DNA from: Hyphomonadaceae bacterium
GTDB taxonomy: Bacteria > Pseudomonadota > Alphaproteobacteria > Caulobacterales > Aquidulcibacteraceae
Assembly: GCA_019753175.1 (NCBI GenBank)
Contig: JAIELK010000010.1
Coordinates: 62,001 to 126,000, forward strand
DNA length: 64,000 nucleotides
Reading direction: 5' to 3'
Part shown: positions 48,999 to 63,197 of the stretch, piece by piece
How the letters are laid out: every line of letters begins with the position of its first letter
Numbering within the stretch: the stretch's first letter is position 1
The notes under the pieces: generated by a model
Databases searched by the model: none
Seen by the model: only the letters and a program-made list of their open reading frames with translations
Told to the model about the DNA's origin: nothing
Made by a program: the position numbers and the translations under genes

Positions 48999-50999
48999 AT
49001 GGCCGATGGAGAAGGGGCTGAGTCCCGTGGCACTGCGAGGCCGGCCGGGCGGAAGCCAGGCCGCAAGCGCGTCCCGAAGCAGCCGCCCACAGCGACGCGG
49101 GCGGCGCCCAAGAAAGCAAAGCCGGCATCAGCCACAGCGCCAAAGCCCGTCGAGCTAGCAGCCAAATCTGACGCGCAGAAACCCCAACCCGAGCCCCCTT
49201 CGCCGCTAAACGAACTCGTCCTCGCGCAAACCGCAGACAGCCTTGGGGCGCTGTCTGCGAACCTCACTCGGGCGATGACCCGCGCCAATCAGGTTTTCTC
49301 CACAGCCTTCCTCGATCAGGCCAAGGATTCGGCGAGCTGGCAGCCCGATCCGCTCGGCGTGCAGCCGGCGTTGAACGAAGTGTGGCAGACTCTTGCGCAG
49401 CAACCAGAGACTCTCCGCGAAGCGCATGCGCAACTGTGGCAACGATACGCCGACATATGGCAGCGCCACGCCGCCTACATGCTGACCGGCAAACAACCCG
49501 ACGAAGGCCCGGTGCGGGACAAGCGTTTTCGCGATCCGGAATGGCGGTCAAACCCTGCTTTTTCGATGTTGCGCGAATCCTATCTCGCCACGTCCGAGTT
49601 CATCACATCTTTGGTCGAGAAAGCCGAAGGCATCGACGAGGCGACCAAGCGCAAGGCTGCGTTTTTCATCAAGCAGGCGGTAGACGCCGCCTCGCCTTCG
49701 AACTTCCTGATGACCAATCCCGCGGCGCTGCGAGCGCTTTTGTCCTCTCACGGGGAGAGCCTGTTGAAGGGCGTCGAGAACCTCGCCGGGGATTTGAAGC
49801 GCGGACAGGGCGCGCTAGCGATCTCGCAGACCGATCTCGACGCGTTCAAGGTCGGCGAGAACGTCGCTAACTCGCCGGGCAAAGTGATCTTCCGCAACCG
49901 CGTGTTCGAACTCATTCAGTATTCGCCGACCACCGAATTGGTGCACGATGTCCCGTTGCTGATTTTCCCGCCCTGGATCAACAAGTTCTACATCCTCGAT
50001 CTACAGCCTAAGAACTCGATGATCCGATGGCTCACCGACCAGGGCCACACCGTGTTCTTAGTCTCCTGGGTCAATCCGGACGAGGACATGGCGGAAGTCG
50101 GATTTGAACATTACATGCGCGAGGGCGTCTACGCCGCCGTCGATGCTGTACAGCAAGCGATTGGGGCCGATCATATCAACACGGTCGGCTATTGCGTGGG
50201 CGGCACGTTGCTCGCCGCCACGCTCGCGCACATGGCGAAGGTCGGCGACACGCGGATTCAAAGCGCGACATTCTTCGCGAGCCAAGCCGATTTCAAGTGC
50301 GCTGGGGATCTCCTCGTCTTCGCCGATAACGCCGGCATCAACTTCCTCGAAGCCAAGATGGAGCAAGCCGGCGGCGTGCTCGAAGCGCAGACCATGGCCG
50401 ATACCTTCAACGCGCTGCGCTCGAACGACCTCATCTGGAATTACGTCGTCGACAATTACTACATCGGCAAACAGCCTCCACCTTTTGACCTGCTCTATTG
50501 GAATGCCGATCAGACGCGCATGCCGAAGGCGCTGCACCTGTTCTATCTTCGCAATTTCTATCGCGACAACGCGCTCTCTGAGGGCCAGCTCACCCTACTT
50601 GGTCAAAAGCTCTCATTGCAGGACGTCAAGATCCCGATCTTCATGCAAAGCTCCAAGGAAGATCACATCGCTCCAGCGCAAAGTGTTTTTCGCAGCGCTC
50701 TGCAGTTCGGCGGGCCAGTCGAGTTCATCGTCGCCGGATCGGGCCATATCGCTGGCGTGATCAATCATCCGGCAGCAAACAAGTATCAATACTGGACCAA
50801 CAAAACCTTGGTCGGCGCGGTCGAAGACTGGTTTGCCTTCGCGCACGAACATCCCGGCTCCTGGTGGCCGCACTGGGACCGATGGCTGCGCGAGCGCTCG
50901 GGCCCGGATGTGCCGGCGCGCACGCCAGGCGACGGCGGACTCAAACCGCTATGCGATGCGCCCGGCGAGTATGTACGCGTGAAATCGTCAGCCGCCTGA
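48999..50999 (+). CDS. phaC: Poly(3-hydroxyalkanoate) polymerase (class I-like) with basic N-terminal extension
   Basis: Lipase box GYCVGGTLL; LLIFPPWINKFYILDL; HLFYLRNFYRDN; DHIAP; GSGHIAGVINHP. Confidence 0.95.
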   Translation: MADGEGAESRGTARPAGRKPGRKRVPKQPPTATRAAPKKAKPASATAPKPVELAAKSDAQKPQPEPPSPLNELVLAQTADSLGALSANLTRAMTRANQVFSTAFLDQAKDSASWQPDPLGVQPALNEVWQTLAQQPETLREAHAQLWQRYADIWQRHAAYMLTGKQPDEGPVRDKRFRDPEWRSNPAFSMLRESYLATSEFITSLVEKAEGIDEATKRKAAFFIKQAVDAASPSNFLMTNPAALRALLSSHGESLLKGVENLAGDLKRGQGALAISQTDLDAFKVGENVANSPGKVIFRNRVFELIQYSPTTELVHDVPLLIFPPWINKFYILDLQPKNSMIRWLTDQGHTVFLVSWVNPDEDMAEVGFEHYMREGVYAAVDAVQQAIGADHINTVGYCVGGTLLAATLAHMAKVGDTRIQSATFFASQADFKCAGDLLVFADNAGINFLEAKMEQAGGVLEAQTMADTFNALRSNDLIWNYVVDNYYIGKQPPPFDLLYWNADQTRMPKALHLFYLRNFYRDNALSEGQLTLLGQKLSLQDVKIPIFMQSSKEDHIAPAQSVFRSALQFGGPVEFIVAGSGHIAGVINHPAANKYQYWTNKTLVGAVEDWFAFAHEHPGSWWPHWDRWLRERSGPDVPARTPGDGGLKPLCDAPGEYVRVKSSAA

Positions 51000-51011
51000 G
51001 AAAGAGCGACC

Positions 51012-51533
51012 ATGGCCCTCTCCTTGTACGACATCACGGCGCCAAGTTTCAGACAGACGCTGGAGGCGGTGTCGGGCTTGCTCGACAAAGCGCAAGCCCA
51101 TTGCGGCGCGCGCTCGATTCCGGAAGCCGACTTCATCGAGGCGCGTCTCGCCGAGGACATGTTCCCCTTCAGCTACCAGGTGAAATCGACCGTCGTGCAC
51201 TCAATCGGCGCGCTTCAATCACTCTCAAGAGGCGTGTTTTCACCGGACCTGACGCCGCCGCCGAACAGCTTTGCCGCGCTCAAGGAGCAGGTAACGGGAG
51301 CGCGAATGGCGCTCGATGCGCTCTCGCCAGCCGAAGTAGACGCGTATGAGGGGCGCGACATGGCGTTCCAGTTCAAAGAGTTCAAGCTGCCGTTCACGGC
51401 GGAAAACTTCCTGATGTCTTTCTCGCTGCCCAACTTCTATTTCCACGCCGCCACAGCGTACGACATCATGCGCCATAAGGGTGTCGCCATCGGCAAACGC
51501 GACTTCATGGGCCCGATGCGGATCAAGGTCTGA
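51012..51533 (+). CDS. DUF1993 family protein
   Basis: MALSLYDITAPSFRQTLEAVSGLLDKAQAH...LPNFYFHAATAYDIMRHKGVAIGKRDFMG. Confidence 0.88.
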   Translation: MALSLYDITAPSFRQTLEAVSGLLDKAQAHCGARSIPEADFIEARLAEDMFPFSYQVKSTVVHSIGALQSLSRGVFSPDLTPPPNSFAALKEQVTGARMALDALSPAEVDAYEGRDMAFQFKEFKLPFTAENFLMSFSLPNFYFHAATAYDIMRHKGVAIGKRDFMGPMRIKV

Positions 51534-51556
51534 TGCGTGGACGCGCGAGACGCGCG

Positions 51557-52495
51557 CTACAGTCCAGCCGCCTCGTCCAAACCCAACATGATGTTGAGGT
51601 TTTGCACGGCAGCGCCGCTCGCGCCCTTGCCGAGATTGTCCAAGAGCGCGACCAGCCGCGCCTCCCCGTCATGGCCGAAGACGAAAAGCTTCAGCTCGTT
51701 CGTGCCGTTCAGGCCTTCGGGATCGAGCGTCTTTAGCGCGCTGGCTTCTGCAAGCGAAGCGACCTCGACGAATCGTTCGCCTGAATAGGCATCGGCAAGC
51801 GCCGCATGTATTTGGCTAAGTGTCGGCGGACTGGGCAACGCTTGCAGCGCCAGCGGAACTTCAACAAGCATGCCCTTGTAGTAGCGCCCTACGCTCGGCG
51901 CGAAGATGGGCGCCCGCGCTAACCCAGCCTGCATCTGCATTTCTGGCACGTGCTTATGCTTCTGCGCCATCGCGTAAATACGATAGGGTGCGCGCGTGAA
52001 CGCCGGCGAGGATTCGTCCTCGAACTCGGCGATCATCGCCTTGCCGCCGCCGGAATAACCGCTCACGGCATTGCAGAAGAACTGCCAGCCGCGCGGAACG
52101 ATCCCCGCATCGAGCAGCGGCTTCACCAGCGCGATGAAGCCCGTGGGATAGCAGCCGGGATTAGACACGCGCTCGGCTGCCGCGATTTTCGCGCGCTGGT
52201 CCTTCGCCATTTCCGGAAAGCCATAAGTCCAATCCGGCGCGACACGATACGCGGTGGAGGCGTCAATTATTCTCACGGCGTCGTTCTCGACCAGCGCGAC
52301 GGCTTCCTTCGCAGCGTCATCGGGCAAGCACAGGATCACCGCATCAACGCTGTTTAGCAGCGCGCGCCGCGCGCCCGCGTCCTTGCGCTTGTCCGCCGTG
52401 ATCGAAACGAGTGTGAGATCGGCGCGCTGGGCCAGGCGCTCGCGAATCTTCAGACCCGTCGTTCCGGCTTCGCCGTCAATGAAAACACTTGGCAA
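51557..52495 (-). CDS. argC: N-acetyl-gamma-glutamyl-phosphate reductase (short form)
   Basis: VFIDGEAGTTGLKIRERL; VSNPGCYPTGFIALVKPLLDAG; AVSGYSGGGKAMIAE; HKHVPEMQ. Confidence 0.95.
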   Translation of the reverse strand: MPSVFIDGEAGTTGLKIRERLAQRADLTLVSITADKRKDAGARRALLNSVDAVILCLPDDAAKEAVALVENDAVRIIDASTAYRVAPDWTYGFPEMAKDQRAKIAAAERVSNPGCYPTGFIALVKPLLDAGIVPRGWQFFCNAVSGYSGGGKAMIAEFEDESSPAFTRAPYRIYAMAQKHKHVPEMQMQAGLARAPIFAPSVGRYYKGMLVEVPLALQALPSPPTLSQIHAALADAYSGERFVEVASLAEASALKTLDPEGLNGTNELKLFVFGHDGEARLVALLDNLGKGASGAAVQNLNIMLGLDEAAGL

Positions 52496-52573
52496 GGAGG
52501 TATCCGGGGGTTTAGCTCGCCTGCTCCGCGCAGCGTAAGGTTACACAAAAAGCGCGGCAAACGGGAGGCCTAG

Positions 52574-52858
52574 ATGCTCGGAAGTCTTATGAATTTCGAC
52601 AGGTTCGTCGCGCCATCTCTAATTCGAATCGTCTATTGGGTTGGCATCGTGGCCATTGTCCTTGGGGCCCTGGCGACGATGGCGGGCTCGCTGGGCTCAC
52701 TCAGTTACAGCCCCACAAATGCGATGGGCGGCATTGTTATCGCCATCATCGGCGGATTGGTCGGCCTTCTGGTCTGGCGTGTCGCCTGCGAAGTCTGGAT
52801 CGTCATCTTCTCGATCAACGACCGGCTCGGCCAATTGGTAGAGCGCGGCAAGGTCTGA
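52574..52858 (+). CDS. DUF4282 family membrane protein
   Basis: NFDRFVAPSLIRIVYWVGIVAIVLGAL...LVWRVACEVWIVIFSINDRL. Confidence 0.85.
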   Translation: MLGSLMNFDRFVAPSLIRIVYWVGIVAIVLGALATMAGSLGSLSYSPTNAMGGIVIAIIGGLVGLLVWRVACEVWIVIFSINDRLGQLVERGKV

Positions 52859-52865
52859 GCCCAAA

Positions 52866-52904
52866 AGAAACGACGGGCGCTTTCGGCGAAGAAAGCGCCC
52901 GTCG
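52866..52904 (-). terminator. Rho-independent terminator of rplM-rpsI (possibly bidirectional with DUF4282)
   Basis: Perfect 14-bp stem CGACGGGCGCTTTC-GGCGAA-GAAAGCGCCCGTCG; on the minus strand followed by TTTCTTTT. Confidence 0.85.
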
Positions 52905-52927
52905 AGGTGGCAGTGTGAACGCCGCGA

Positions 52928-53419
52928 TCAGCGCTTCGAGAATTGGAAGCTTCTGCGGGCCTTCTTGCGGCCGTACTTCTTACGCTCGACCACGCGGCTG
53001 TCGCGGGTCAGGAAGCCGGCGTGCTTCAACGCGGGGCGCAACGCCGGCTCATAGTCCGACAGCGCCTTGGAAATGCCGTGACGCACCGCGCCGGCCTGAC
53101 CCGAAAGGCCCGAGCCGACGACCGTGCAGACTACGTCGAACTCGCCTTGGCGGTCAGTGACCTTGAACGGCTGATTGATCATCATACGCAGCACGGGGCG
53201 CGCGAAATACACCTCGGAATCGCGGCCATTGATGGTGATCTTGCCCTTGCCGGGTTTCACCCACACGCGCGCGATGGCGTTCTTGCGCTTGCCGGTGGCA
53301 TAGGCGCGGCCGAGCTTGTCGACCTTGCGCTCATAAATCGGCGCGGGCTCGTTGGGACGCGGCGGCGTTTGGCCCGTCATCTGGCCGAGTGATTCAAGAC
53401 CTTGGCTGATATCGCTCAT
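52928..53419 (-). CDS. rpsI: 30S ribosomal protein S9
   Basis: [28 protein letters not shown]-terminal [17 protein letters not shown]. Confidence 0.98.
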   Translation of the reverse strand: MSDISQGLESLGQMTGQTPPRPNEPAPIYERKVDKLGRAYATGKRKNAIARVWVKPGKGKITINGRDSEVYFARPVLRMMINQPFKVTDRQGEFDVVCTVVGSGLSGQAGAVRHGISKALSDYEPALRPALKHAGFLTRDSRVVERKKYGRKKARRSFQFSKR

Positions 53420-53422
53420 GGT

Positions 53423-53899
53423 TTAGCCAATCCTCGAATTCTTGCGGTTCTGAGACTTGAAATCGATCGTCTTGGGATTTTGCGCCGCGTGCGGATGCTC
53501 GGCGCCCGCATACACGCGCAGCTTCGCCAACTGCCTGCGCGCCAGCGGGCTTTCCTTCGGCATCATGCGCTCCACCGCCTTCTCGAGCACGCGCTCGGGA
53601 TGCTTGCTGGCGAGCACCTTTCCGGCGACGCGCTCCTTGATGCCGCCTGGGTAGCCGGTGTGACGGTAGTAGATCTTGTCGGTCATCTTGTTGCCGGTCA
53701 GCGTGACCTTCTCGGCGTTGATAACCACCACATGATCGCCAGTGTCGACGTGCGGCGTGAAATCGGCCCGATGCTTGCCGCGCAAGCGAAGCGCGATGAA
53801 GGAGGCGAGACGGCCGACCACCGCGCCTTCGGCGTCAACAACGATCCAGCCGTTGGTGATTTCCGAAGCCTTGGCCGAGCGCGTCGATTGCGTGCGCAT
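53423..53899 (-). CDS. rplM: 50S ribosomal protein L13
   Basis: [73 protein letters not shown]. Confidence 0.98.
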   Translation of the reverse strand: MRTQSTRSAKASEITNGWIVVDAEGAVVGRLASFIALRLRGKHRADFTPHVDTGDHVVVINAEKVTLTGNKMTDKIYYRHTGYPGGIKERVAGKVLASKHPERVLEKAVERMMPKESPLARRQLAKLRVYAGAEHPHAAQNPKTIDFKSQNRKNSRIG

Positions 53900-53939
53900 G
53901 GGTGCTTAGGTCCTAAATGGGGCTCAAATGAAGGCGCGG

Positions 53940-53968
53940 CGTTTAGTGGAGCGCCGATACCGCGTCAA
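53940..53968 (-). promoter_or_regulatory. Putative rplM promoter TTGACG-N17-TAAACG
   Basis: Sigma70-like hexamers with 17-bp spacing on the minus strand, about 40 bp upstream of the rplM start. Confidence 0.5.
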
Positions 53969-54032
53969 GAGGCGACAATAATTGCCATTGATACAGGTAC
54001 TTAGAGTAGCGGTATTATAGGGTGACGGTCAA

Positions 54033-55094
54033 TTAGCGCCACGCCGCGCGTGCGCACATGAGCGTTAGAGCCCAAAGCACAACCGCGCCCGCTTGGTGCA
54101 TCAGGCTAGGCCAAAGCGCAGACGCGCTCAGCACCGCATGCACGCCGAGCCCGGCCTGAAGCAGCGCCGCGGCGCCGACGCTTATCGCCGCCCAACGCGC
54201 TGCGCCCTGCCCGCGCAAAAATCCAATGACGCCCAGCAGCAGCGCCAGAAACGCCACGCCATACCCCAACGTCCGATGGATCAGGTGCTGCGCCGCATGG
54301 TTCTCGGTCAGGTTATGCCAGAACGGTGTCAATGAGAACGAACCGGAAGGAATCCACTCGCCGCCGATGCGTGGCCAGTCCGCGAAGGCAGGTCCGCCGT
54401 CCGCGCCAGCGAGCAGCGCGCCAGCCATCGCTTGCATGAAGATGAGACCCAAGAGCGCGAAGGGCGCCCACTTCGGGAGGCCGAGCTTCGACGGTCGCGT
54501 CGGCCACGCAAACGCACCGAGCGCAACCCAGAGCGTGAGCGCCAGGATGATCAGCGCCATGCCAAGGTGAATCGCCAGCCGCACCGGGCTTACATCGAGG
54601 CGATCGAACAAGCCGCTGGTTACCATCCACCAACCGATCGCGCCCTGCAGTCCGCCCAATGCGAACAGGAGCGCCGTGACGCGAAAACGCCCGCGCAGCC
54701 GGCCGGTGAGCAGAAAAAACAAAGCCGGCAGCGCGAAGACGATTCCAATCACCTTGCCCAGAAACCGGTGGCCCCACTCCCACCAGTAAATGTGCTGGAA
54801 TTCAGCCAGACTCATGCCGCGGTTTTGCGTCTGGTACTCATAGGTCAGCTGGTAGAGCCTGAACTCTTCCGCCCACCGTTCGGCGGTCAGCGGCGGCGTC
54901 AGCCCCTTCCCCAGGTCCCATTCCGTGATCGACAAGCCGCTATCGGTCAGTCGCGTCGCACCGCCCACCAGGATCATCGCCGTCACCAACGCAGCGATCG
55001 CCAGCAGCCATGTGCCGACGGCGGGCGCACGCGGGGGCCAAACATCTTCGTTGTTCACGGCCCGAGGCTCTAACCGCCCGCCAAGTCGCCGCAT
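54033..55094 (-). CDS. ctaA: Heme A synthase (COX15/CtaA)
   Basis: VGGATRLTDSGLSITEWDLGKGLTPPL; EFQHIYWWEWGHRFLGKVIG; HLIHRTLGYGVAFLALLLG. Confidence 0.96.
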   Translation of the reverse strand: MRRLGGRLEPRAVNNEDVWPPRAPAVGTWLLAIAALVTAMILVGGATRLTDSGLSITEWDLGKGLTPPLTAERWAEEFRLYQLTYEYQTQNRGMSLAEFQHIYWWEWGHRFLGKVIGIVFALPALFFLLTGRLRGRFRVTALLFALGGLQGAIGWWMVTSGLFDRLDVSPVRLAIHLGMALIILALTLWVALGAFAWPTRPSKLGLPKWAPFALLGLIFMQAMAGALLAGADGGPAFADWPRIGGEWIPSGSFSLTPFWHNLTENHAAQHLIHRTLGYGVAFLALLLGVIGFLRGQGAARWAAISVGAAALLQAGLGVHAVLSASALWPSLMHQAGAVVLWALTLMCARAAWR

Positions 55095-55130
55095 AGGCGG
55101 CGCCCCGCCGCGCCCCTATCTCTGCAGTGC

Positions 55131-55331
55131 ATGCGACAGCGTACGCGCAAAGCCATCGGCAGCCTGGCGCTCCTCACATACATGGGGATCTATGCCCTGC
55201 TTGCCTCGACCCTCGGCGCCCTGTTGTTGCCGGCCCTGCCGTTCTGGGGCGAACTCCTCTTTTTCGCGGCGGCCGGGATCGTCTGGATCTTCCCGCTGAA
55301 ACCCTTGTTCGCGTGGATGAACCGCCCCTGA
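55131..55331 (+). CDS. DUF2842 family membrane protein
   Basis: MRQRTRKAIGSLALLTYMGIYALLASTLG...FAAAGIVWIFPLKPLFAWMNRP. Confidence 0.88.
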   Translation: MRQRTRKAIGSLALLTYMGIYALLASTLGALLLPALPFWGELLFFAAAGIVWIFPLKPLFAWMNRP

Positions 55332-55421
55332 GGCCGCAGTCCGATTTGCAGGGCCCTTCCAACGCCGCTAAGAGTGCGCTCCCCATGGAAGAGGCGGCGC
55401 TGCCGGCCTCGCCCAACACGT

Positions 55422-55499
55422 CGGAGCGTGGCGCAGCCCGGTTAGCGCACCAGTCTGGGGGACTGGGGGTCGCGAGTTCGAATCTCGCCGCTCCGACCA
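55422..55499 (+). tRNA. tRNA-Pro (GGG anticodon), CCA encoded
   Basis: CGGAGCG...CGCTCCG acceptor; CCAGT-CTGGGGG-ACTGG anticodon arm; GCGAG-TTCGAAT-CTCGC T arm; ACCA end. Confidence 0.95.
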
Positions 55500-55567
55500 T
55501 TTCTTGACCTCGATCCACACGCTCTGGCCGATCTGGATTCCCACCAGATGCGGGCCCGAAGAACGAT

Positions 55568-55583
55568 TTCGCAGTTGCGAAAA
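55568..55583. promoter_or_regulatory. Palindrome TTTCGCA-GT-TGCGAAA upstream of gltD
   Basis: Perfect 7-bp arms with 2-bp centre, about 115 bp upstream of the gltD start. Confidence 0.35.
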
Positions 55584-55698
55584 GCGAATGAATCTGGCTT
55601 CAAGGGCTTCGTTGCGGGGTTGGACGTTCTCGCAGCCGGCCACAAAGGTGGTCGTCATGGAAGTTTTTTCCTGAACCGGAGGTCCTCTGGCGGAGCGG

Positions 55699-57107
55699 AT
55701 GCAGCGGTTCGTGGGCCTGGATGCGGCGCCTGCTCACAAGCGGGCGCCGGAGGCGCGCGTCGGCGATTTCCAGGAGGTCTACCTACCCGCCGCTCCGGCC
55801 AAGGCGGCTGCACAGGCCTCGCGTTGCGCCCAGTGCGGCGTCCCGTTCTGCCAAACCGGATGCCCGCTCCAGAACAATATTCCCGATTGGCTCATGCTTG
55901 GCGCTAGGGCGCGCGTCCGCGAGGCCTATGAGGCAAGCGCAGCAACCAATCCGATGCCCGAAATCTGCGGCCGCATCTGTCCGCAGGATCGCTTATGCGA
56001 AGGCGCCTGCGTGATCGAGCAATCTGGACACGGCGCGGTCACCATTGGCGACGTCGAAAAATACCTGACCGACACCGCGTGGTCTGAGGGCTGGGTCGCT
56101 CCGCTCACGCCCTCCCAAAAGCGCGACCAGAGCATCGGTATCATCGGCGCTGGACCCGCTGGCTTGGCTGCGGCGGAGCGCCTTCGCCTGCTTGGCTATG
56201 AGGTCACCGTCTATGACCGGCACGATCGCGCCGGCGGCTTGCTCACCTACGGCATCCCTCACTTCAAGCTCGAAAAGCAAATTGTCGAGCGTCGCGTCGA
56301 GCGCCTCGCGCGAGGAGGCGTCGGCTTCGTGCTCAACTGCGATGTTGGCGTTCATGTGTCGTTCGAAGAACTGCGCGAGCGCCACGACGCCGTGCTGATC
56401 GCAACGGGCGTTTACGCGGCGCGTCCACTGCCCGTGCGAAATGCAAGTCTCGCCGCACCGGCGCTCTCGTACCTGATCTCCGCCAATCGGCGCGCGCACG
56501 ACGCCACGCCGATACCTGAACACCTTGATGCGCAGGGCAAACACGTCGTTGTCATCGGCGGCGGCGATACGGCGATGGACTGCGTGCGCACCGCCGTGCG
56601 CCAGGGCGCGGAGAGCGTCACCTGTCTTTATCGCCGCGATCGCGTCAACATGCCGGGCTCGGCGCGCGAGGTCAGCTGTGCGGAGGAAGAAGGCGTTCGC
56701 TTCGAGTGGCTTGTGCAGCCGAAGGCGCTACGAGGCGGCAAGCCGCCGGTGGTGACGGCGGTTCGCATGCGCCTTGGCGCGGCCGATGCGTCCGGCCGCG
56801 CATCCTCTGAAGAGACGCCGGGGAGCGACTTCAATTTACCGGCCGATCTGGTCATCGCCGCGCTGGGCTTTGAGGCTGAAAACCTCGCTGAGCGGTGGGG
56901 CATGCCGCAACTCGCGATGCGGTCAAACGGCCTTCTCCGGGTCGACCCTGTGCGCTTCGCGACCAACCTGCCCGGCGTCTTCGCTGCAGGCGACATCGTG
57001 CGCGGCGCTTCGCTTGTCGTCTGGGCGCTCAAGGACGGTCTTGATGCAGCTGAAGCGATGCATGGTTGGCTGCAGGATCAAACGCTGGCTTCACGCGTGG
57101 CGGCGGA

Positions 57108-57111
<4 letters not shown>
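55699..57111 (+). CDS. gltD: Glutamate synthase small subunit
   Basis: SRCAQCGVPFCQTGCPLQNNIPDWL; ICPQDRLCEGACVIEQSGHGAVTIGDVEKYL; GAGPAGLAAAERLRLLGYEVTVYDR; VVIGGGDTAMDCVRTAVRQGA. Confidence 0.96.
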
Positions 57112-61645
<4,534 letters not shown>

Positions 61646-61649
<4 letters not shown>

Positions 61650-63142
61650 GACGCGCCTGCAAACCCCGCAGCGAGCGCAAGGCTCATAGCGCCCAGGGTG
61701 ACAATGCCCCAGGACCAACCGTCCTTGGCGGCGAAAACGATGGGGTCGTCGTGCATCTCGCCGCGGCTCGCCTTCAACCAAAAACGGGCGACGAGCATAA
61801 GACACGCCGCCGGCAGCCCCCACAGGAATGCTGGCCACAGATAGCGTGCCGCATTCGTGTCATCCTGCAGATAGAGGGCCAGAACCAGGGCCGACATGAA
61901 TCCGGCCACGACGCCCATGGACGTCAGAATCTGAGTGTCGTCGCTTGTGTACCCGCGTCGCGTCAGCGCGCCCCCGCCGCGAACGGCCAGATCGCGCGTT
62001 TCAGCCACGCGCTTGACCAACGCCAGGCTCAGGAAAAAGAAGCAGGAGAACGCCAACAGCCAATCGCTCGCGGGAAAGCCGGTCGCGACGCCGCCGAGCA
62101 CGATGCGCGTGGTGTAGAGGCCTGCCAACACGAACACATCGGTCAAGGCGATTTTTTTGAGCGCAAACGTGTAGAGCGTGGTTGCCGCAAGATAGAGCAA
62201 GGTGAGCCAAAGAACATTAGCCAGAACCGACAACCCAATTCCTGCCGCAGCAAGAGCCATCGCCGCCGCCATTCCAAGCGCCGGCGAGAGCGCACCGGCC
62301 GCGAACGGACGGTTCCGCTTGGTGGGATGGCGACGGTCGGCATCGATATCGGCCGCGTCGTTCAGCAGATAAACGGCGGATGCGGTCAAAGAGAGCGCCC
62401 AGAACGCGATGCCTGCCGCTGTCCACGCTTCGAACGACATCCATCCCTGTCCGGCCATCATGGGCACGAACACGAGCACGTTCTTGGCCCATTGCTGAGG
62501 CCGTACCGCACGGGCGAGCGCCCCAATTGGATTGCGCTGGCGGGGGAACACCCGCTCAATCGCGAATTTCTCCGACGCGCGCGCAAGCGTGCCGCTCGAC
62601 GCGTTGACCACCACGGCGCCTGCGGCCCTGCGCCATACCTTGATGTCCGCCGCTTCGTTTCCAGCGTAGACAAACCCGTTCGGAAACGCCTCCGCCAGGC
62701 GTTGTGCTTTCCGCATGCTCTTCAGATTGGTCACGCCATCGGAAGTGAATACGGCGTCGAACACGCCCAGGTGCTCGGACACGGACTCAGCCATCCGACG
62801 ATCGGTCGCCGTCGCGAGCACGATTGTTCGCCCCCGGTCGCGTTCGCTTCGGAGCCAAACCACCACGCGCTCGTCATAAGGCAAATGAGCGGCGTCCACT
62901 GTCGTGAACTCTGCGACCCGCGCCTTGGCATGCGCGCGCCCGCGCAACAACCAGGCCGCGAGCGCGAAAACCCTCAAGGGTGAGGCGAATAAGAGCTTTA
63001 GAATTCCCTCGAAAAAGAGGTCCGTTCGGATCAATGTGCCATCGAGATCCACTGCAAGCGGGAGCGCCTCGGCATTATTCGATTTCAGCTGGATCGCGCT
63101 CACGCCCCGATCTCCCAACGCGCTATCAAGGCGGCCCGACAT
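61646..63142 (-). CDS. HAD-UbiA fusion: phosphoserine-phosphatase-like domain plus UbiA prenyltransferase
   Basis: HAD motif LAVDLDGTLIRTD, VLATATDRR; UbiA motifs RPQQWAKNVLVFVP, NDAADIDADRRHPTKRNRP, multiple TMs. Confidence 0.92.
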
Positions 63143-63197
63143 TGAAAAGCAAGCCCGGACAGCCGACAATCCACGCTGTTTGGGCGGAGAGGCCACG

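Noticed and set aside
55174-55658. Minus-strand ORFs 55174..55518 (GAARFELATPSPPDWCANRAAPR) and 55368..55658 (SERRDSNSRPPVPQTGALTGLRH)
   Set aside because: These peptides are antisense translations of the tRNA-Pro gene, a well-known spurious annotation pattern.
61751-62983. 410-aa plus-strand ORF opposite HAD-UbiA
   Set aside because: Shadow ORF with His/Arg/Gln-rich composition and no recognisable domain.
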